Shown one piece after another: positions 14,748 to 22,993 of a stretch of 64,000 nucleotides of DNA. The position numbers were made by a program, and so were the translations under genes. Location of the stretch: assembly GCA_947170435.1 (NCBI GenBank), contig CAMVTO010000008.1:1-64000 (forward strand), read 5' to 3'. Position 1 is the first letter of the stretch; every line of letters starts with the position of its first letter. This DNA comes from an uncultured Clostridia bacterium (lineage in GTDB: Bacteria > Bacillota > Clostridia > Oscillospirales > Oscillospiraceae). Under the pieces are notes generated by a model that was not told the DNA's origin, did no database searches, and worked only from the letters and a program-made list of their open reading frames with translations.

Positions 14748-15350
14748 ATGAATCAATATGTGACCGGAGCAATGATCAAGCGTCTGCGTGAGAGCCGGAA
14801 CCTCGCGCAGCAACAGCTTGCCGGGCTGCTGGGCGTCAGCGACAAGGCAATTTCCAAGTGGGAGACCGGGCGGGGTTACCCGGACATTTCGCTGATCGAA
14901 CCGCTCGCCGCTGCGCTTGGCGTTTCGGTGATTGAGCTGTTTTCCGGGCAGAGCGTGACAAATGCCAACCGGGCGGCCAATATGCTGCGCTCGGCGCTGT
15001 ATGTTTGCCCAATCTGCGGAAATGTGATACAGAGCACGGGCCAGGCGGTGGTCAGCTGCTGCGGCATCGTGCTGCCGCCGCTGGAAGCAGACCCGGAGGA
15101 CGATGCGCATCGCCTGTGCATACAGCGCGTGGAGAACGAGTATTATGTGACGTCGTCTCATGACATGAGCAAGACCCATTACATCTCATTCATTGCGGCG
15201 GTGCGGGATGACGGGGTTGAGTTCAAAAAGCTGTACCCGGAGGGAAACGCGGAAGCGCGCTTTCAAATCAGCGGGACGCGGTATCTGCTCTACTATTGCA
15301 ATCGCCACGGATTGTTTTGTTGCTTTTTTTCGCCGTCTGGGGTATGCTGA
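14748..15350 (+). CDS. XRE-family regulator with desulfoferrodoxin-like C-terminus
   Basis: 200 residues. Residues 8-65 form an XRE helix-turn-helix (I-K-R-L-R-E-S-R-N; Q-Q-L-A-G-L-L-G; I-S-K-W-E-T-G-R-G-Y-P-D-I). Residues 87-105 carry C-P-I-C-G-N plus S-C-C-G, and the C-terminal half has H-D-M-S-K-T-H-Y-I-S-F-I and Y-Y-C-N-R-H-G-L-F, resembling the iron-binding beta-sandwich of desulfoferrodoxin/neelaredoxin. A redox- or iron-sensing repressor is the likely role. The ribosome binding site AAGGAGG supports the start. The last ten or so residues (C-C-F-F-S-P-S-G-V-C) look unlike a family end and may be a small frameshift. Confidence 0.8.
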   Translation: MNQYVTGAMIKRLRESRNLAQQQLAGLLGVSDKAISKWETGRGYPDISLIEPLAAALGVSVIELFSGQSVTNANRAANMLRSALYVCPICGNVIQSTGQAVVSCCGIVLPPLEADPEDDAHRLCIQRVENEYYVTSSHDMSKTHYISFIAAVRDDGVEFKKLYPEGNAEARFQISGTRYLLYYCNRHGLFCCFFSPSGVC

Positions 15351-15377
15351 TGATGCTTTTACAAGGGAGGGTGAGCC

Positions 15378-16016
15378 ATGGACTATAAACGCGTCGACGC
15401 CGGCGGTATTACCTGTTTAGAACAGATGGACGGCACCGACTGGCAGTGGGGCTTGGACTACACCAGCGGCGACCTGTACGAGGCGGAGGAGCTGTACCGG
15501 GACGGGCACCTGATCCGAAAAAACCGTTTGGTATTCGCCCGCTGTCCGGAGCCGCGTCTCTATGAGCCAATCGCGGCGCGGGAGGGGCAATACTTCGGCC
15601 GCCCCTGCTTTGACGGCGGAAACGTCTACGCGCTGCTGGTGGATTTTCCACAGCGGGAGATTTTGATTTATCGCTGCGCGGCGGATATGGAGTCGGCGGA
15701 GGTCGCCGTGTGCCTGCCGCTGGACGCGGTACCGGACTGCTACAATCTGATGCTCCACGGCACGCCGCTGACGCTCACGCGGCACAGTCATACGGAGTTC
15801 CAAATCGTGTGGCCGGAGCGGAGCACCCTTGCCATCGACCTCACGGAGACGCTGGACTCCCGGAACGGGGATGAGCTGATCTTCTCCAAGTGGTACGAGG
15901 ACCCGGACTACCGTGAGGAACTGGTCGTCCGCCGCTATCCCACCGGCGAGGTGCTGGAGCGTGCAAACGGCACGCTGATGACGATGCCGGACGGACAGAG
16001 ATGGCTGTTTACATGA
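15378..16016 (+). CDS. conserved-looking cytosolic protein, unknown function
   Basis: 212 residues, acidic, without signal peptide or membrane segment, rich in aromatic residues (D-W-Q-W-G-L-D-Y; R-L-Y-E-P-I; K-W-Y-E-D-P-D-Y). I do not recognise the fold or family. AGGGAGG precedes the ATG. It lies 27 bases after the XRE regulator and overlaps the aldo/keto reductase's upstream frame, so it may be co-transcribed with both. Confidence 0.65.
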   Translation: MDYKRVDAGGITCLEQMDGTDWQWGLDYTSGDLYEAEELYRDGHLIRKNRLVFARCPEPRLYEPIAAREGQYFGRPCFDGGNVYALLVDFPQREILIYRCAADMESAEVAVCLPLDAVPDCYNLMLHGTPLTLTRHSHTEFQIVWPERSTLAIDLTETLDSRNGDELIFSKWYEDPDYREELVVRRYPTGEVLERANGTLMTMPDGQRWLFT

Positions 16017-16051
16017 ATGGCATCAAAAAGACAGAACAGGAGTGTAGAAAT

Positions 16052-17176
16052 ATGAGCATTACGCTGGACAAGAAACTGGGCTTCGGCGCTATGCGCCTGC
16101 CCCTGACCGACCGCGAAAATCCCAAGAGCATCGACCTTGCGCAGTTCCGAGAAATGGTCGATCTGTTTTTCGAGCGCGGCTTTCGCTATGTCGACACCGC
16201 CTACCCCTACCACGACGGTTATTCCGAGGAGGCGGTGCGGCAGTGCGTTGTCGAGCGATATCCGCGCGACAGCTTCCTGCTGGCAGACAAAATGCCGATT
16301 TTGCAGGTCAAATGCCCGGAGGATTACGACCGCTTCTTCGCCGAGCAGCTCCGCCGCTGCGGCGTGGAGTATTTCGACGTGTATCTGCTGCACAATCTGG
16401 GCCGCGACCGCTATCCGAATACGGAGCGCTTCGGCGGTTTTGATTTTCTGAAGCGGCTGAAGGAGAGCGGGCGGGCGCGGAACATTGGCTTTTCGTTCCA
16501 CGATGATGCGCAGACGCTGGATCGCATCCTCACCGAGCATCCTGAAGTGGACGTGGTGCAGCTGCAAATCAACTATCTGGATTGGGACGGCGCGGTGGCG
16601 CAGTCGGGACGCTGCTACGAGGTGGCAAAGCGCCACGGCAAGGACGTGGTCGTCATGGAGCCGGTCAAGGGCGGACAGCTCGCGCAGTTGCCCGACACGG
16701 CGATGAAACTGTTTGCAGACTTCTACGGTCAAGGCGCGCCCTCGCCCGCGAGCCTCGCCATCCGCTACGCCGCGTCGCTGGAGCGGGTCAAGGTAGTGCT
16801 CAGCGGCATGAGTACGCCGGAGCAGGTGGGGGACAACACGGACTATATGCGGGAGTTTGCCCCGCTCTCCGCCGAGGAGCACAAGCTGGCGGAACAGATC
16901 GCGCAGGAGCTCAAACGCGCCATCAAGGTGCCCTGCACCGGTTGCCGCTACTGTATGGAGGTGTGCCCGCAGAGCATCGCCATCCCCGACTACTTTGGGC
17001 TTTTGAATCTGCACGCTGTCACAGGGAAAAAGACCAACATGTACTATGAGCGCTACTCCATGAACCACGGCAAGGCATCGGAATGCCTTAAGTGCGGCTT
17101 ATGCGAGAAGAACTGCCCGCAGCATATCGCCATCCGTGACATGCTCGAGGAGTTTGCCGCGCTGTATGAAGGCTGA
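16052..17176 (+). CDS. aldo/keto reductase with C-terminal 4Fe-4S domain
   Basis: 374 residues. The TIM-barrel reductase part (1-285) has F-G-A-M-R-L-P-L, D-T-A-Y-P-Y-H (catalytic Asp/Tyr region) and L-L-H-N-L. The C-terminal part has two ferredoxin-like clusters, C-T-G-C-R-Y-C-M-E-V-C-P and C-L-K-C-G-L-C-E-K-N-C-P, as in the large anaerobe family of iron-sulfur aldo/keto reductases. AGGAG at 16038-16042 selects the ATG at 16052; in-frame ATGs at 16001 and 16013 overlap the previous gene and lack a ribosome binding site. Substrate unknown. Confidence 0.9.
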   Translation: MSITLDKKLGFGAMRLPLTDRENPKSIDLAQFREMVDLFFERGFRYVDTAYPYHDGYSEEAVRQCVVERYPRDSFLLADKMPILQVKCPEDYDRFFAEQLRRCGVEYFDVYLLHNLGRDRYPNTERFGGFDFLKRLKESGRARNIGFSFHDDAQTLDRILTEHPEVDVVQLQINYLDWDGAVAQSGRCYEVAKRHGKDVVVMEPVKGGQLAQLPDTAMKLFADFYGQGAPSPASLAIRYAASLERVKVVLSGMSTPEQVGDNTDYMREFAPLSAEEHKLAEQIAQELKRAIKVPCTGCRYCMEVCPQSIAIPDYFGLLNLHAVTGKKTNMYYERYSMNHGKASECLKCGLCEKNCPQHIAIRDMLEEFAALYEG

Positions 17177-17178
17177 AC

Positions 17179-17212
17179 AAAGCCCTCCGCCATCGGCGGA
17201 GGGCTTTGTTGT
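17179..17212. terminator. bidirectional terminator
   Basis: AAAGCCCTCCGCC and GGCGGAGGGCTTT flank a short loop between two convergent genes, with T runs on both strands' 3' sides. Confidence 0.85.
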
Positions 17213-17219
17213 TTTTTGC

Positions 17220-18824
17220 TCAGCGGAAGCTCTTGGCCCAGTTGACCAGTGAGTTTTGCCAGATGTTTTCGCGCACGTCCTTGCGCATCTGATCGGTGAC
17301 GGGGCCGTTCTTTGCCATTTTTTGCAGGATCACCGCCTGTAACTGTTCCACAGTCATCTGCTCGTAGGGGATGTCCGGGATGGTCACGGATTCAGCAACC
17401 GGCTTTTCGGCAGGAACGGCGGGCTTTTCGGACTCGATCGGTTTCGGCGGGGTGAAGCTGGCGGCGTTGACGGCCTCGGCGGGTTTCGAGCGCTGCGTAT
17501 CCGCGGGCACAAACACGTCGCCGCCGCAGGCGTCCAGCCGGATGTCCAGCCGCCCGCTGTGGGCTTCGATGCGCGCACCGCTGAGCAGCCCAAGGTAAGC
17601 GCCGTCGGACGCGGGCACATTGACGTGCGCCTCGTTTTCATCATTGTTGACCGCGACGATCAGGCTGCCGCGGGCGTAGGAGAACTGCCGGTTGGTGAGG
17701 CACAGCTCGCGATAGTCGCCCCACGCCAGCTCCTGGACGTGCTCCGCGTGCAGCTTGCCCAGCGCCGCGATCAGCTTTGTGCAGGGATTGTTCTCGTAGT
17801 CCCCGGCGCGCTCCACCAGGTCGATGTACGGGCGCAGGGAATCGTCGCTGTGGCGCTCTTTGCGGCCCTCGATGCCGAACTCACTGCCGTAGTAGACCGA
17901 GGGGATGCCGGGCAGGGTGTAGAGCAGGATGTGGACAGGCAGGAAGTGCGATTTGTTGTTCAGCTTGGTGTAGATGCGTTCCACATCGTGATTGTCCACG
18001 AAGTTGTAGAGCTTGATGTCACCGCGCAGCATGTCGTTGGTGCGACGGATGGTGTGGGCAATCTCGAAGTAGTTGTGATCGTTGTGACCGCTGTAGAGTC
18101 CCTTGTGGAGCGTGTAGTTGGTGACGCTGTGTAGCGTGTGGGCATTGGCCCAGCGGGAGTAATCGCCGTGGATGACTTCGCCCATGAGCCAGAAGTCGGG
18201 CTTGACCGTGTCGGCGGTCTGACGCAGCGCCTTCATGAACTCAAAGTCCAGCACGTCGGCGGCGTCGAGGCGGATGCCGTCCACGTCAAACTCGCTGACC
18301 CAAAAACGGATCACGCCGCAGATATAATCCCGCACGGCGGGATTCCTCTGGTTGAGCTTGACGAGCAGGTTGTAGCCGCCCCAGTTGTCGTAGGAGAACC
18401 CGTCGTTGTACTCGTTGTTGCCCCAGAAGTTGACGTTGCAGTACCAGTCGCGGTACGCCGATCCCTCGCGGTTTTGCTGAATGTCTCGGAACGCGAAAAA
18501 GTCGCGGCCGGTGTGGTTGAACACGCCGTCGAAAATGACCTTGAGACCCGCGTTGTGGCATGCTTTGACAAAGGCGGTCAAATCCTCGTTGGTGCCGAGG
18601 CGGGAATCCAGCTTTTTGTAGTCCGTCGTCTCATAGCCGTGCCCCACGGACTCAAAGAGCGGGCCGATGTACAGCGCGGTGAACCCCAACTTTTTGAGGT
18701 GGTCGATCCACGGCAGCAGCGTGTTCAGCCGATGTACCGGCTCACCATAGCCGTTCTGCTTGGGCGCCCCGGTCAGTCCGAGAGGATAGATGTGATAGAA
18801 TACCGCTTCGTCATACCATGCCAC
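17220..18824 (-). CDS. GH13 alpha-amylase family glycosidase
   Basis: A 534-residue cytosolic glycoside hydrolase of the amylase clan. The four conserved regions are D-G-V-F-N-H-T-G, D-G-I-R-L-D-A-A-D (nucleophile Asp), L-M-G-E-V-I-H-G (acid/base Glu) and F-V-D-N-H-D-V-E-R. No signal peptide is present, so it probably acts on imported maltodextrins. After the barrel and beta domain (to about 440) there is a Pro/Glu/Ala-rich linker and a helical tail of about 60 residues with E-Q-L-Q-A-V-I-L-Q-K-M, an extension I cannot place. The precise linkage specificity is not visible. Confidence 0.88.
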   Translation of the reverse strand: MAWYDEAVFYHIYPLGLTGAPKQNGYGEPVHRLNTLLPWIDHLKKLGFTALYIGPLFESVGHGYETTDYKKLDSRLGTNEDLTAFVKACHNAGLKVIFDGVFNHTGRDFFAFRDIQQNREGSAYRDWYCNVNFWGNNEYNDGFSYDNWGGYNLLVKLNQRNPAVRDYICGVIRFWVSEFDVDGIRLDAADVLDFEFMKALRQTADTVKPDFWLMGEVIHGDYSRWANAHTLHSVTNYTLHKGLYSGHNDHNYFEIAHTIRRTNDMLRGDIKLYNFVDNHDVERIYTKLNNKSHFLPVHILLYTLPGIPSVYYGSEFGIEGRKERHSDDSLRPYIDLVERAGDYENNPCTKLIAALGKLHAEHVQELAWGDYRELCLTNRQFSYARGSLIVAVNNDENEAHVNVPASDGAYLGLLSGARIEAHSGRLDIRLDACGGDVFVPADTQRSKPAEAVNAASFTPPKPIESEKPAVPAEKPVAESVTIPDIPYEQMTVEQLQAVILQKMAKNGPVTDQMRKDVRENIWQNSLVNWAKSFR

Positions 18825-18856
18825 GATGTTCGTCCTCCTTGCAGCGATTTGACCAT

Positions 18857-18885
18857 ATTATAGCAAGATGGATCAATGTATTCAA
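18857..18885 (-). promoter_or_regulatory. sigma-A-type promoter of the GH13 gene
   Basis: On the minus strand TTGAAT and TATAAT are separated by exactly 17 bases, 33 bases upstream of the GH13 start. Confidence 0.75.
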
Positions 18886-18961
18886 GAGTTTTGCACAACA
18901 GACGGCGATTTGACAGCCATAGTATAATAGTCAAGGATTTCAAAGAATAAGGGGCAAGACG

Positions 18962-19687
18962 ATGGATCATAACATTCTGTACGGCAAAAAGTGGGCCGTC
19001 TGCGGCGACAGCTTTTCAAACGGCGACTTCAAGGGCGGCAGTGAGCCAATCTTCGAGGATGGTCCCTTCGCAGGACAGCGCAAGACCTACGGATACCTGA
19101 TTGCCGCGCGCAACGGGATGCGCGTGCAGCACCTTGCCGTGGGCGGCATGACGATGGCGACGCCGTCGGACGAGGAGTTCACGAACACCTTTTCCGGCGG
19201 GCTGTACAAGACCATCGACGCTGACGCGGATTACATCACGCTGTATTTCGGCATCAACGACAGCCACCACCGTCCCAAGTCCACCGGCGACGACGGTGAG
19301 ATCAAGAAGGGCGTCATCCGTCTCGGCGAGATCGAGGACACGGCGATCGACACCTTTTACGGCGCGTGGAATACGGTGCTGGACTATCTGATCACGCACC
19401 ACCCTTACGCGCACATCGGCATCCTCGTTTCCAACGGCTGCGAGACCGACGACTACCGCAAAGCGGAGATCGAACTCGCGAACCGCTGGGGCATCCCGTA
19501 CCTCGACCTCAACGGCGACGCACGCACACCGGTGATGGGACGCTCCACCAACGAGGCGATCCTCAAGTCCGTGCGCGACCATCGCACGAAGCTGTTCGCG
19601 GTGGACCCGCCGCGCAACACCCATCCCAACGCCGCGGCGCATGAATACGAGAGCTGGTTTATCGAAAACTGGCTGCGGTCGCTGTAA
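18962..19687 (+). CDS. SGNH/GDSL-type hydrolase
   Basis: 241 residues, no signal peptide. Block I is V-C-G-D-S-F-S-N-G-D with the nucleophile Ser near residue 18; block III/oxyanion features follow in Y-F-G-I-N-D-S-H; the C-terminal T-H-P-N-A holds the catalytic-dyad His with an Asp shortly before. It is a likely esterase or lipase-like enzyme acting on an intracellular ester. A TATAAT at 18923-18928 lies upstream but no well-spaced -35 accompanies it. Confidence 0.82.
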   Translation: MDHNILYGKKWAVCGDSFSNGDFKGGSEPIFEDGPFAGQRKTYGYLIAARNGMRVQHLAVGGMTMATPSDEEFTNTFSGGLYKTIDADADYITLYFGINDSHHRPKSTGDDGEIKKGVIRLGEIEDTAIDTFYGAWNTVLDYLITHHPYAHIGILVSNGCETDDYRKAEIELANRWGIPYLDLNGDARTPVMGRSTNEAILKSVRDHRTKLFAVDPPRNTHPNAAAHEYESWFIENWLRSL

Positions 19688-19704
19688 ATTTGTATGATTA
19701 TCGG

Positions 19705-19733
19705 TTGCGCAACCCAATATTTTGTGTTACGAT
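19705..19733 (+). promoter_or_regulatory. promoter of the FAD oxidoreductase gene
   Basis: TTGCGC and TACGAT are separated by 17 bases, about 47 bases before the ATG at 19780. Confidence 0.5.
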
Positions 19734-19779
19734 GCCATTTGAATGCAATGGATCTGGAAAAAAGTGAGGTTATCAGGCG

Positions 19780-21156
19780 ATGAAGCATTATGACGTGATT
19801 TTGATCGGCGCCGGCCCCGGCGGCATTTTCTCCGCGTATGAGCTGTGCCGGAGGCGGCCGGAGCTGAAGATTGCCGTGTTTGAGCGCGGCGGCGAGTTGA
19901 ATTCCCGCAAGTGTCCCATCGACGGCAAGAAGATCACGAGCTGCGTCCACTGCCCGACCTGCGCGATCATGAACGGCTTCGGCGGCGCGGGCGCGTTTTC
20001 CGATGGTAAGTACAACATCACCAACGCCTTCGGCGGCACGCTGTATGAATACATCGGCAAGGAGACGGCGCTCGAGCTCATGCGCTATGTGGACGAGATC
20101 AACGCTGCCCACGGCGGCGGCAAGACCAAGCTCTATACCACCGCCAGCAGTTCGCTCAAGACGCTGTGCCTGCAAAACAACCTGCACTTGCTGGACGCCT
20201 CGGTGCGTCACCTTGGCACGGACATCAATTTCGAGGTGCTGACGAACCTCTACGATGCGCTCCGCGACAAGGTGGATTTCTATTTCCGCACGCCCATCGC
20301 GTCCGTGATGAAAGCCGGAAGCGGCTTTGTTGTGAAAAGCGAGAACGGCGACGAGTACGACGCGCCGTACTGCGTCATCTCCGTGGGACGCAGCGGCAGC
20401 AAGTGGATGGAGACGGTCTGCGCCGACCTCGGCATCGGCACCAAGTCCAACCGCGTTGACCTCGGCGTGCGCGTGGAGCTGCCCGCGGCGGTGTTCCAGC
20501 ACATCACCGACGAGGTCTACGAGAGCAAGATCGTCTACAAAACCACCAAGTATCAGGACTTGGTGCGCACGTTCTGCATGAATCCCCGCGGCGCGGTGGT
20601 GAATGAAAACACCAACGGCATCGTGACCGTCAACGGCCACAGCTATGAAGACCCCGCCAAGCAGACGGAGAACACCAACTTCGCGCTGCTGGTATCCAAA
20701 CACTTCACCGAACCGTTCAAGGATTCCAACGGCTACGGCGAGAGCATCGCGCGGCTCAGTAACATGCTCGGCGGCGGCGTCATTGTGCAGCAGTTCGGCG
20801 ATCTGATCCGTGGCAGCCGCAGCACGCCGCGGCGTATGAGTAAGAGCTTCATCACGCCGACGCTCAAGGCGACGCCCGGCGATCTGAGCCTTGTGATGCC
20901 CAAGCGCATTTTGGACGGCATCATCGAGATGATCTACGCCCTGGACAAAATCGCCCCCGGCACCGCCAACGACGACACGCTGCTCTACGGCGTGGAGGTC
21001 AAGTTCTACAACATGGAGGTCGCGCTGGACGAGAACCTGCAAACCTGCCATCCGGGCCTGTTCGTCATTGGCGACGGCAGCGGCGTGACCCACTCGCTGT
21101 CCCACGCCAGCGCCAGCGGCGTGTACGCTGCGCGGTACATCGCGGAGCATATGTAA
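19780..21156 (+). CDS. FAD-dependent oxidoreductase
   Basis: 458 residues. The N-terminal dinucleotide fold is I-L-I-G-A-G-P-G-G-I-F-S-A-Y-E-L, followed by F-E-R-G; a C-terminal F-V-I-G-D-G-S-G-V-T-H-S-L-S-H-A-S is the second FAD contact. C-P-I-D-G...C-V-H-C-P-T-C (residues about 47-63) is a cysteine-rich insert characteristic of the COG2509-type dehydrogenases. Reaction and partner are unknown. It is followed 24 bases later by an HD-domain gene, likely in the same transcript. Confidence 0.85.
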   Translation: MKHYDVILIGAGPGGIFSAYELCRRRPELKIAVFERGGELNSRKCPIDGKKITSCVHCPTCAIMNGFGGAGAFSDGKYNITNAFGGTLYEYIGKETALELMRYVDEINAAHGGGKTKLYTTASSSLKTLCLQNNLHLLDASVRHLGTDINFEVLTNLYDALRDKVDFYFRTPIASVMKAGSGFVVKSENGDEYDAPYCVISVGRSGSKWMETVCADLGIGTKSNRVDLGVRVELPAAVFQHITDEVYESKIVYKTTKYQDLVRTFCMNPRGAVVNENTNGIVTVNGHSYEDPAKQTENTNFALLVSKHFTEPFKDSNGYGESIARLSNMLGGGVIVQQFGDLIRGSRSTPRRMSKSFITPTLKATPGDLSLVMPKRILDGIIEMIYALDKIAPGTANDDTLLYGVEVKFYNMEVALDENLQTCHPGLFVIGDGSGVTHSLSHASASGVYAARYIAEHM

Positions 21157-21180
21157 CAATCCAATACGGGAGGAATTGCC

Positions 21181-21750
21181 ATGGAACCGAGAGCATTGCT
21201 GGACGCGCTCCATGTCGCGGAGCGGCTGAAGGATACCCCGCGCCATTGCTACACCTCCGGCGGACGGCGCGAGAGCGTCGCGGAGCACAGCTGGCGCATC
21301 ACACTGATGGCGTATCTGGTCAAGGACGAGTTTCCCGAGGCGGATATGGATAAAGTCATCCGTATGTGCATCATCCACGATCTCGGCGAGTGCTTCACCG
21401 GCGATATCCCGACCTTCCGTAAGACGCAGGCGGATGAGGACACGGAGGAGCGGCTGCTCTACCAATGGGTGGACTCCCTGCCGGCGCCGTATTGTACGGA
21501 GCTGCGTGCGCTCTATGCCGAGATGGCGGAGCGCAAGACGCTGGAGGCGAAGATCTACAAGGCAATGGACAGCCTGGAGGCGGTCATTCAGCACAACGAG
21601 TCTGACATCGGGACGTGGGAGGATCACGAATACGATCTCAACCTCAACTACGCCTGGGACAAGGTGGAGTTTTCTCCCTATCTGACCGCTCTGCGGCAGG
21701 CGATCCGCGAGGACACGGAATCGAAAATCGAAGAAGAAAAGCGTGAATAA
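21181..21750 (+). CDS. HD-domain phosphohydrolase (YfbR/5'-nucleotidase-like)
   Basis: 189 residues. The metal-binding residues are visible: H in the opening C-Y-T-S-G-G-R-R-E-S-V-A-E-H-S-W region, the H-D pair in C-I-I-H-D-L-G-E, and a distal D in S-L-E-A-V-I-Q-H-N-E-S-D. This is the pattern of 5'-deoxynucleotidases such as YfbR. GGGAGG precedes the ATG. Confidence 0.85.
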   Translation: MEPRALLDALHVAERLKDTPRHCYTSGGRRESVAEHSWRITLMAYLVKDEFPEADMDKVIRMCIIHDLGECFTGDIPTFRKTQADEDTEERLLYQWVDSLPAPYCTELRALYAEMAERKTLEAKIYKAMDSLEAVIQHNESDIGTWEDHEYDLNLNYAWDKVEFSPYLTALRQAIREDTESKIEEEKRE

Positions 21751-21789
21751 AAACAATCGCTGCGGCGCCCAGCCGCAGCGATTGTTTTT
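21749..21789. terminator. bidirectional terminator
   Basis: AAACAATCGCTGCGG and CCGCAGCGATTGTTT flank a CGCCCAG loop, between convergent genes. Confidence 0.9.
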
Positions 21790-21793
21790 GCCG

Positions 21794-22981
21794 TCACCGA
21801 AAGAGTGCGTCTGTGTCGTAATCAATGAAGTGGGCCTCATCACGCATCAGGATGACGACATCCGGCTGATAATCGTTGATGTAATCCTGAAGCGACTGCT
21901 CGCCGTAGAAGCGAAGATCGAGCGAGCGCGTTTCGTTGAAAGAGGCATAGAGCAGTGTTTCCACCGCGTTTGTGTAGGATTCGCCCACGAGCAGAACGTT
22001 CGGCAGTTCAGGGCGATCGGTTTGGATGATGGTTTCGCCGATGTCACCGCCCATGAAAACGCTGTAACCTGTCGGTTCCTCCGAAGTCGGAGGAAGGCTG
22101 AACAGCGATGGGGCAACCTCGACGCCGTTATCGAAGCGCCGGAAGGGGATCGCAACCGTTGCTTCGGCGTAAGTCAAGTGCTCGTCCGTCGGGTACAGGC
22201 CGTAGAGCATACGGTTGCGTGAACCGAGCATGGGGTTGGACAAGGTGACGAAGGTCAAGTCTTCCTCGCGCAGGATCGGAAGTGTCAGGCCGGTGCGGAG
22301 GCTGATCTCGTCCATCAGCATCTGATAGGTGAGCAGTGCGCCGCGGATCGTGTGGTGATGGTCAGTGGTGAAGTAATACCCGCTCGGATGCCCCATTTGA
22401 GCATAAACCGCCGTCATGTCGACATACGGGATGGAGCGATCCGAAAGGGCCTGTGCCCATGCGGACTCCAGCGCGGGGAAGAAGTCCCGCCCGTGTTCCA
22501 GATATGCGGGATAGCTGTCGGCATAATACCCGACCTGCGCCGGAACCCCGACATAGAAGAACTGCCCGCCATGATCGGCAATATGCGCTTGCAGCGCCTG
22601 AAACTGATCGGCGACATCCGCAACAGAGCGCTCGATATTGACACTGTCCCAGTTTCCGAAGGGATAATAGGGAAGCAGGACGTTTTCCGCCACCACAACC
22701 TGATTGACCACGGGCTGACGCAGAAGATTCATGCGCAGCAGCGTATCCTGCCGGATCAGCTGGTCACGGCCTGCCGCACGGTCGAGCAGGTAGGCCTCCC
22801 AGTCGGAGAACCAGCTGCCGTCCCGGAGGCTCTCGCCTGTCAGCGTCGGAGCCTTTTCCAGCGATCTGTTCTCAATCGAGGAGTAGTTTTTTTCCCTGCC
22901 ATGCCAGACCGTGATGAGCAACACCGACGCCAGAAATGCGGAAAACAGGAAAATGAACGAAATGTTTGCAATCCTTTTCAT
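21794..22981 (-). CDS. DHHW/AlgJ-like protein, partner of the MBOAT
   Basis: 395 residues with an N-terminal membrane anchor (residues 7-27) and an extracytoplasmic SGNH-like domain. F-T-T-D-H-H-H-T-I-R-G-A matches the D-H-H-W family signature (here D-H-H-H), and L-L-V-G-E-S-Y-T-N is the G-D-S-like nucleophile block, with Glu in place of Asp. Such proteins act with MBOAT enzymes to O-acetylate exopolysaccharide or wall polymers. It starts 12 bases after the MBOAT stop, so they form an operon. Confidence 0.8.
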   Translation of the reverse strand: MKRIANISFIFLFSAFLASVLLITVWHGREKNYSSIENRSLEKAPTLTGESLRDGSWFSDWEAYLLDRAAGRDQLIRQDTLLRMNLLRQPVVNQVVVAENVLLPYYPFGNWDSVNIERSVADVADQFQALQAHIADHGGQFFYVGVPAQVGYYADSYPAYLEHGRDFFPALESAWAQALSDRSIPYVDMTAVYAQMGHPSGYYFTTDHHHTIRGALLTYQMLMDEISLRTGLTLPILREEDLTFVTLSNPMLGSRNRMLYGLYPTDEHLTYAEATVAIPFRRFDNGVEVAPSLFSLPPTSEEPTGYSVFMGGDIGETIIQTDRPELPNVLLVGESYTNAVETLLYASFNETRSLDLRFYGEQSLQDYINDYQPDVVILMRDEAHFIDYDTDALFR

Positions 22982-22993
22982 CTGCCCGCCTCC

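Noticed and set aside
18910..18928. TTGACA followed by TATAAT upstream of the SGNH hydrolase
   Set aside because: The two hexamers are only 7 bases apart, which cannot form a sigma-A promoter; only the -10 might be used.
19453..21843. 796-codon minus-strand frame
   Set aside because: It runs antisense through three well-supported + genes and its composition (His/Arg/Val-rich) is that of a shadow frame.
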